From Nitrosomaritimum sp049414205 (GTDB taxonomy: Archaea > Thermoproteota > Nitrososphaeria > Nitrososphaerales > Nitrosopumilaceae): 6,096 nucleotides of DNA. Position numbers and translations under genes: made by a program. The stretch is taken from positions 1 through 6,096 of the forward strand of contig JBMSGE010000079.1 of the NCBI GenBank assembly GCA_049414205.1, written 5' to 3'. This document shows positions 4,593-6,096 of the stretch, one piece after another; positions within the stretch are counted from its first letter, which is position 1; the number at the start of each line of letters is the position of its first letter. The notes beneath the pieces were generated by a model, which was given only the letters and a program-made list of their open reading frames with translations, was not told where the DNA came from and searched no databases.

Positions 4593-5513
4593 CTATTTGA
4601 TTGGTCCGCTTCCAAGTATTCGGATAGTCGTAGATTCTGGCTTTAGTATTACTGCAATGTCTCCAGTATGATATGTTATGGGTTTTTCAAAGGTTAATTT
4701 CAAAGGAGTGATTGATGTGAATTTTGCGGCCTTTATTTGCAATCCTACACTTACTAGACACATTTGTCCCTCAGCAATATCACTTTTGTAAAAGGGACTT
4801 TTTGTAAAATCTAGTTCAATCTCAGATCCTACCACCACTGCGCCTTGCTCTGATATTATATCACCTCGCCCCACCTCATCAGGCTTTACTCCCTTTACTG
4901 CAAGACCTACTCTTGCAGGGCACACAGATTCTTGGACGGGGTCATCATGCATCTGAATTGATTTTATCAGCACGTCAGATTCTGGAGGATATAGTTTTAG
5001 ATTATCATATTGTTTTATTTTGCCACAAGTTACCTTGCCTAAGATTACAGTTCCTACACCTTTGACATCAAAGCAGTGATCAACTACCATCTCAGAAGGT
5101 CCTTCCTTTAGGGATGGCTCTATTTTGTCAATTTCTTCTTTAATTTTGTCTTGCTCTACTTTGGCATAGTTTTCAAGAACTGTTCCCTTTATCATGGAAT
5201 CAAGTTTTGATTCATCAACATCAAAGGAATGGGATAAAATTCCCTTCTCTTTTTTTAGCGAGTCAAGTGCGATTATTTGCTCCCCTGTGAATTTGTCTAG
5301 TTTATCTACGAAAAATATTACAAACTCTGCCAAGTTTATTGCCTGAAGAAGTGGTTGGATTTTTTCAGGAAAACCACTTGGAGTTACCCAGGTTTTGATA
5401 ATATCAGATTCTTTCCTATCAAATAACGAAATGTCTGTTTCTGTTCCTTTTTTCCCAAATTCTGCTGCAATGTCTTGTTTTCCCAAGACTACAAAATTAA
5501 TTGACTTTACCAA
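4593..5513 (-). CDS. SelB/EF-Tu-like protein with degenerate GTPase domain
   Basis: The 306-residue protein has the three-domain layout of a translational GTPase in shortened form. Residues 140-220 are a clear domain II beta barrel: FDVKGVGTVILGKVTCGKIK (148-167), then SIQMHDDPV and AVKGVKPDEVGRGDII, as in SelB and archaeal EF-1A/IF2-gamma. Residues 230-306 fit domain III. The first 120 or so residues align by position with a G domain but lack its motifs. VVLGKQDIAAEFGKK (8-22) replaces the P-loop, there is no DxPG, and no NKxD follows the FTGEQIIALDSL segment. GTP binding is therefore unlikely. Similar pseudo-GTPase SelB paralogues are known in archaea; their role is unclear, and a role in translation or RNP binding is only inference. 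No ATG or GTG is available; TTG at 5513 is the only plausible start before an in-frame TGA. It follows the upstream gene by 60 bases. Confidence 0.85.
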   Translation of the reverse strand: MVKSINFVVLGKQDIAAEFGKKGTETDISLFDRKESDIIKTWVTPSGFPEKIQPLLQAINLAEFVIFFVDKLDKFTGEQIIALDSLKKEKGILSHSFDVDESKLDSMIKGTVLENYAKVEQDKIKEEIDKIEPSLKEGPSEMVVDHCFDVKGVGTVILGKVTCGKIKQYDNLKLYPPESDVLIKSIQMHDDPVQESVCPARVGLAVKGVKPDEVGRGDIISEQGAVVVGSEIELDFTKSPFYKSDIAEGQMCLVSVGLQIKAAKFTSITPLKLTFEKPITYHTGDIAVILKPESTTIRILGSGPIK

Positions 5514-5537
5514 TAGTTTGGAAAAGAAATTTGGGGG

Positions 5538-5544
5538 TAAAAAA
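5538..5544 (-). promoter_or_regulatory. T-rich element between the last two minus-strand genes
   Basis: The minus strand reads TTTTTTA at -31 to -25 from the TTG at 5513. It could be a weak TATA-like element for the SelB-like gene or a T-run that terminates the preceding gene; the sequence does not decide between them. Confidence 0.25.
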
Positions 5545-5573
5545 CCATCTCAAAGGATTCAGAGTAGTTTATT

Positions 5574-6071
5574 CTAGTTCCAGCGAGTTTGTCTGTCCAT
5601 CTCTTGCAGTTTCTTCATTGCAATGTGCTCTTGGATTATCATCTCTTGGTACATTTCCTCAGTCATTCTTTCTCCAATGGAGATATTATGTGAGAAACTC
5701 TCACCTAGTTCTGCTTGGAGTGCAGTGGAGTTGAAAACACTCTGTGCTCTGAGGTTTTCATAATCCATAACACCACCAAATCCTGAATGCAATCTTGTTC
5801 TTGGATCTCCAGAGTCTTGGAATCTCTTGAACTCGTGGTTAATCTGTTTGAATGAGCCAAAGGTGTTCTTCTCAAAGATTCTGCCATCCTCAGTGCTCCA
5901 ATAGTCACTGTACTTTGCATTTTGTGTAACTTTGAGGAGTCCCTCACCTTTAACAGGTGAAGGAATCATCTCAGTTACCATTGGATTGAGTGAATCGCCC
6001 GATATATCAAATCCGTCATTAAGGTAAGTTGTCTGGTCTCTGAGTTTGAAGTCCATTGCCTTGATTGCCAT
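5574..6071 (-). CDS. Hypothetical protein, frame open to the right window edge
   Basis: I do not recognise this protein. With an ATG at 6071 it has 165 residues; a GTG lies one codon earlier (6074). AAGGA at 6083-6079 sits 7 bases before the ATG, a well-spaced Shine-Dalgarno candidate and the best in the window. However, the frame stays open to base 6096, so the gene may begin outside the window. The product is hydrophilic, without cysteines, signal peptide or membrane helix. The middle is rich in aromatic, Gly and Asp residues (YSDYWSTEDGRIFEKNTFGSF, about 54-74). The C-terminus is a probable long Met/Gln/Glu-rich helix (about 134-160: ERMTEEMYQEMIIQEHIAMKK), likely a coiled coil or docking helix. 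The base composition is less AT-rich than its neighbours, which could reflect strong expression. It precedes the SelB-like gene by 60 bases on the same strand. Confidence 0.72.
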   Translation of the reverse strand: MAIKAMDFKLRDQTTYLNDGFDISGDSLNPMVTEMIPSPVKGEGLLKVTQNAKYSDYWSTEDGRIFEKNTFGSFKQINHEFKRFQDSGDPRTRLHSGFGGVMDYENLRAQSVFNSTALQAELGESFSHNISIGERMTEEMYQEMIIQEHIAMKKLQEMDRQTRWN

Positions 6072-6096
6072 CACATTATCCTTGAGTGGTTCTAAG

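Noticed and set aside
5395..5947. Open frames overlapping the SelB-like and hypothetical minus-strand genes
   Set aside because: They lack motifs and promoters and cross the junction between two real genes, or lie in a second frame of one.
5944..5960. Perfect inverted repeat TCACCT/AGGTGA with a 5-base loop
   Set aside because: It lies within coding sequence for SPVKGEG and is not followed by a T-run, so codon choice is the simpler explanation.

Overview
The window is AT-rich, densely coded archaeal DNA. It most resembles an ammonia-oxidising thaumarchaeote (Nitrososphaeria, Nitrosopumilus-like). Three things point there: a stand-alone cobalamin-binding subunit of methylmalonyl-CoA mutase, an archaeal-type NMN adenylyltransferase, and TATA-like boxes about 25-28 bases upstream of several start codons with almost no Shine-Dalgarno motifs, as expected for leaderless archaeal transcripts. 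The lineage is inferred from protein character and promoter layout, not from a database match.

Left part (1-2240). A truncated M1-family aminopeptidase runs off the left edge on the minus strand. It is divergent from the methylmalonyl-CoA mutase small subunit (810-1232, plus), and the 100-base gap between them holds a TATA box for each. The mutase gene converges, 9 bases apart, on ketol-acid reductoisomerase (ilvC, minus), which belongs to valine/isoleucine/leucine synthesis.

Middle part (2241-3831). A 118-base divergent promoter region separates ilvC from an unrecognised 91-residue protein that carries an internal duplication. Its stop codon lies inside a hairpin followed by a T-run, which looks like an intrinsic terminator. 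Next is a 198-residue protein with an N-terminal zinc-knuckle-like cysteine set. It converges on a ribbon-helix-helix-type protein on the minus strand, and the two stop codons share a palindromic CTAG.

Right part (3832-6096). Four minus-strand genes lie in tandem: an unrecognised protein near the right edge, a SelB/EF-Tu-like factor whose GTPase domain has lost its nucleotide-binding motifs, NMN adenylyltransferase (NAD synthesis), and a 39-residue zinc-ribbon protein whose start overlaps the preceding stop. They may form an operon, with a likely internal promoter ahead of the NMN adenylyltransferase.

There are no gene-free stretches over 300 bases. I see no tRNA, rRNA, CRISPR array, insertion sequence or phage module. 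The most unusual items are the degenerate-GTPase factor, the 39-residue zinc ribbon, the hairpin terminator over a stop codon, and the internally repeated 91-residue protein.
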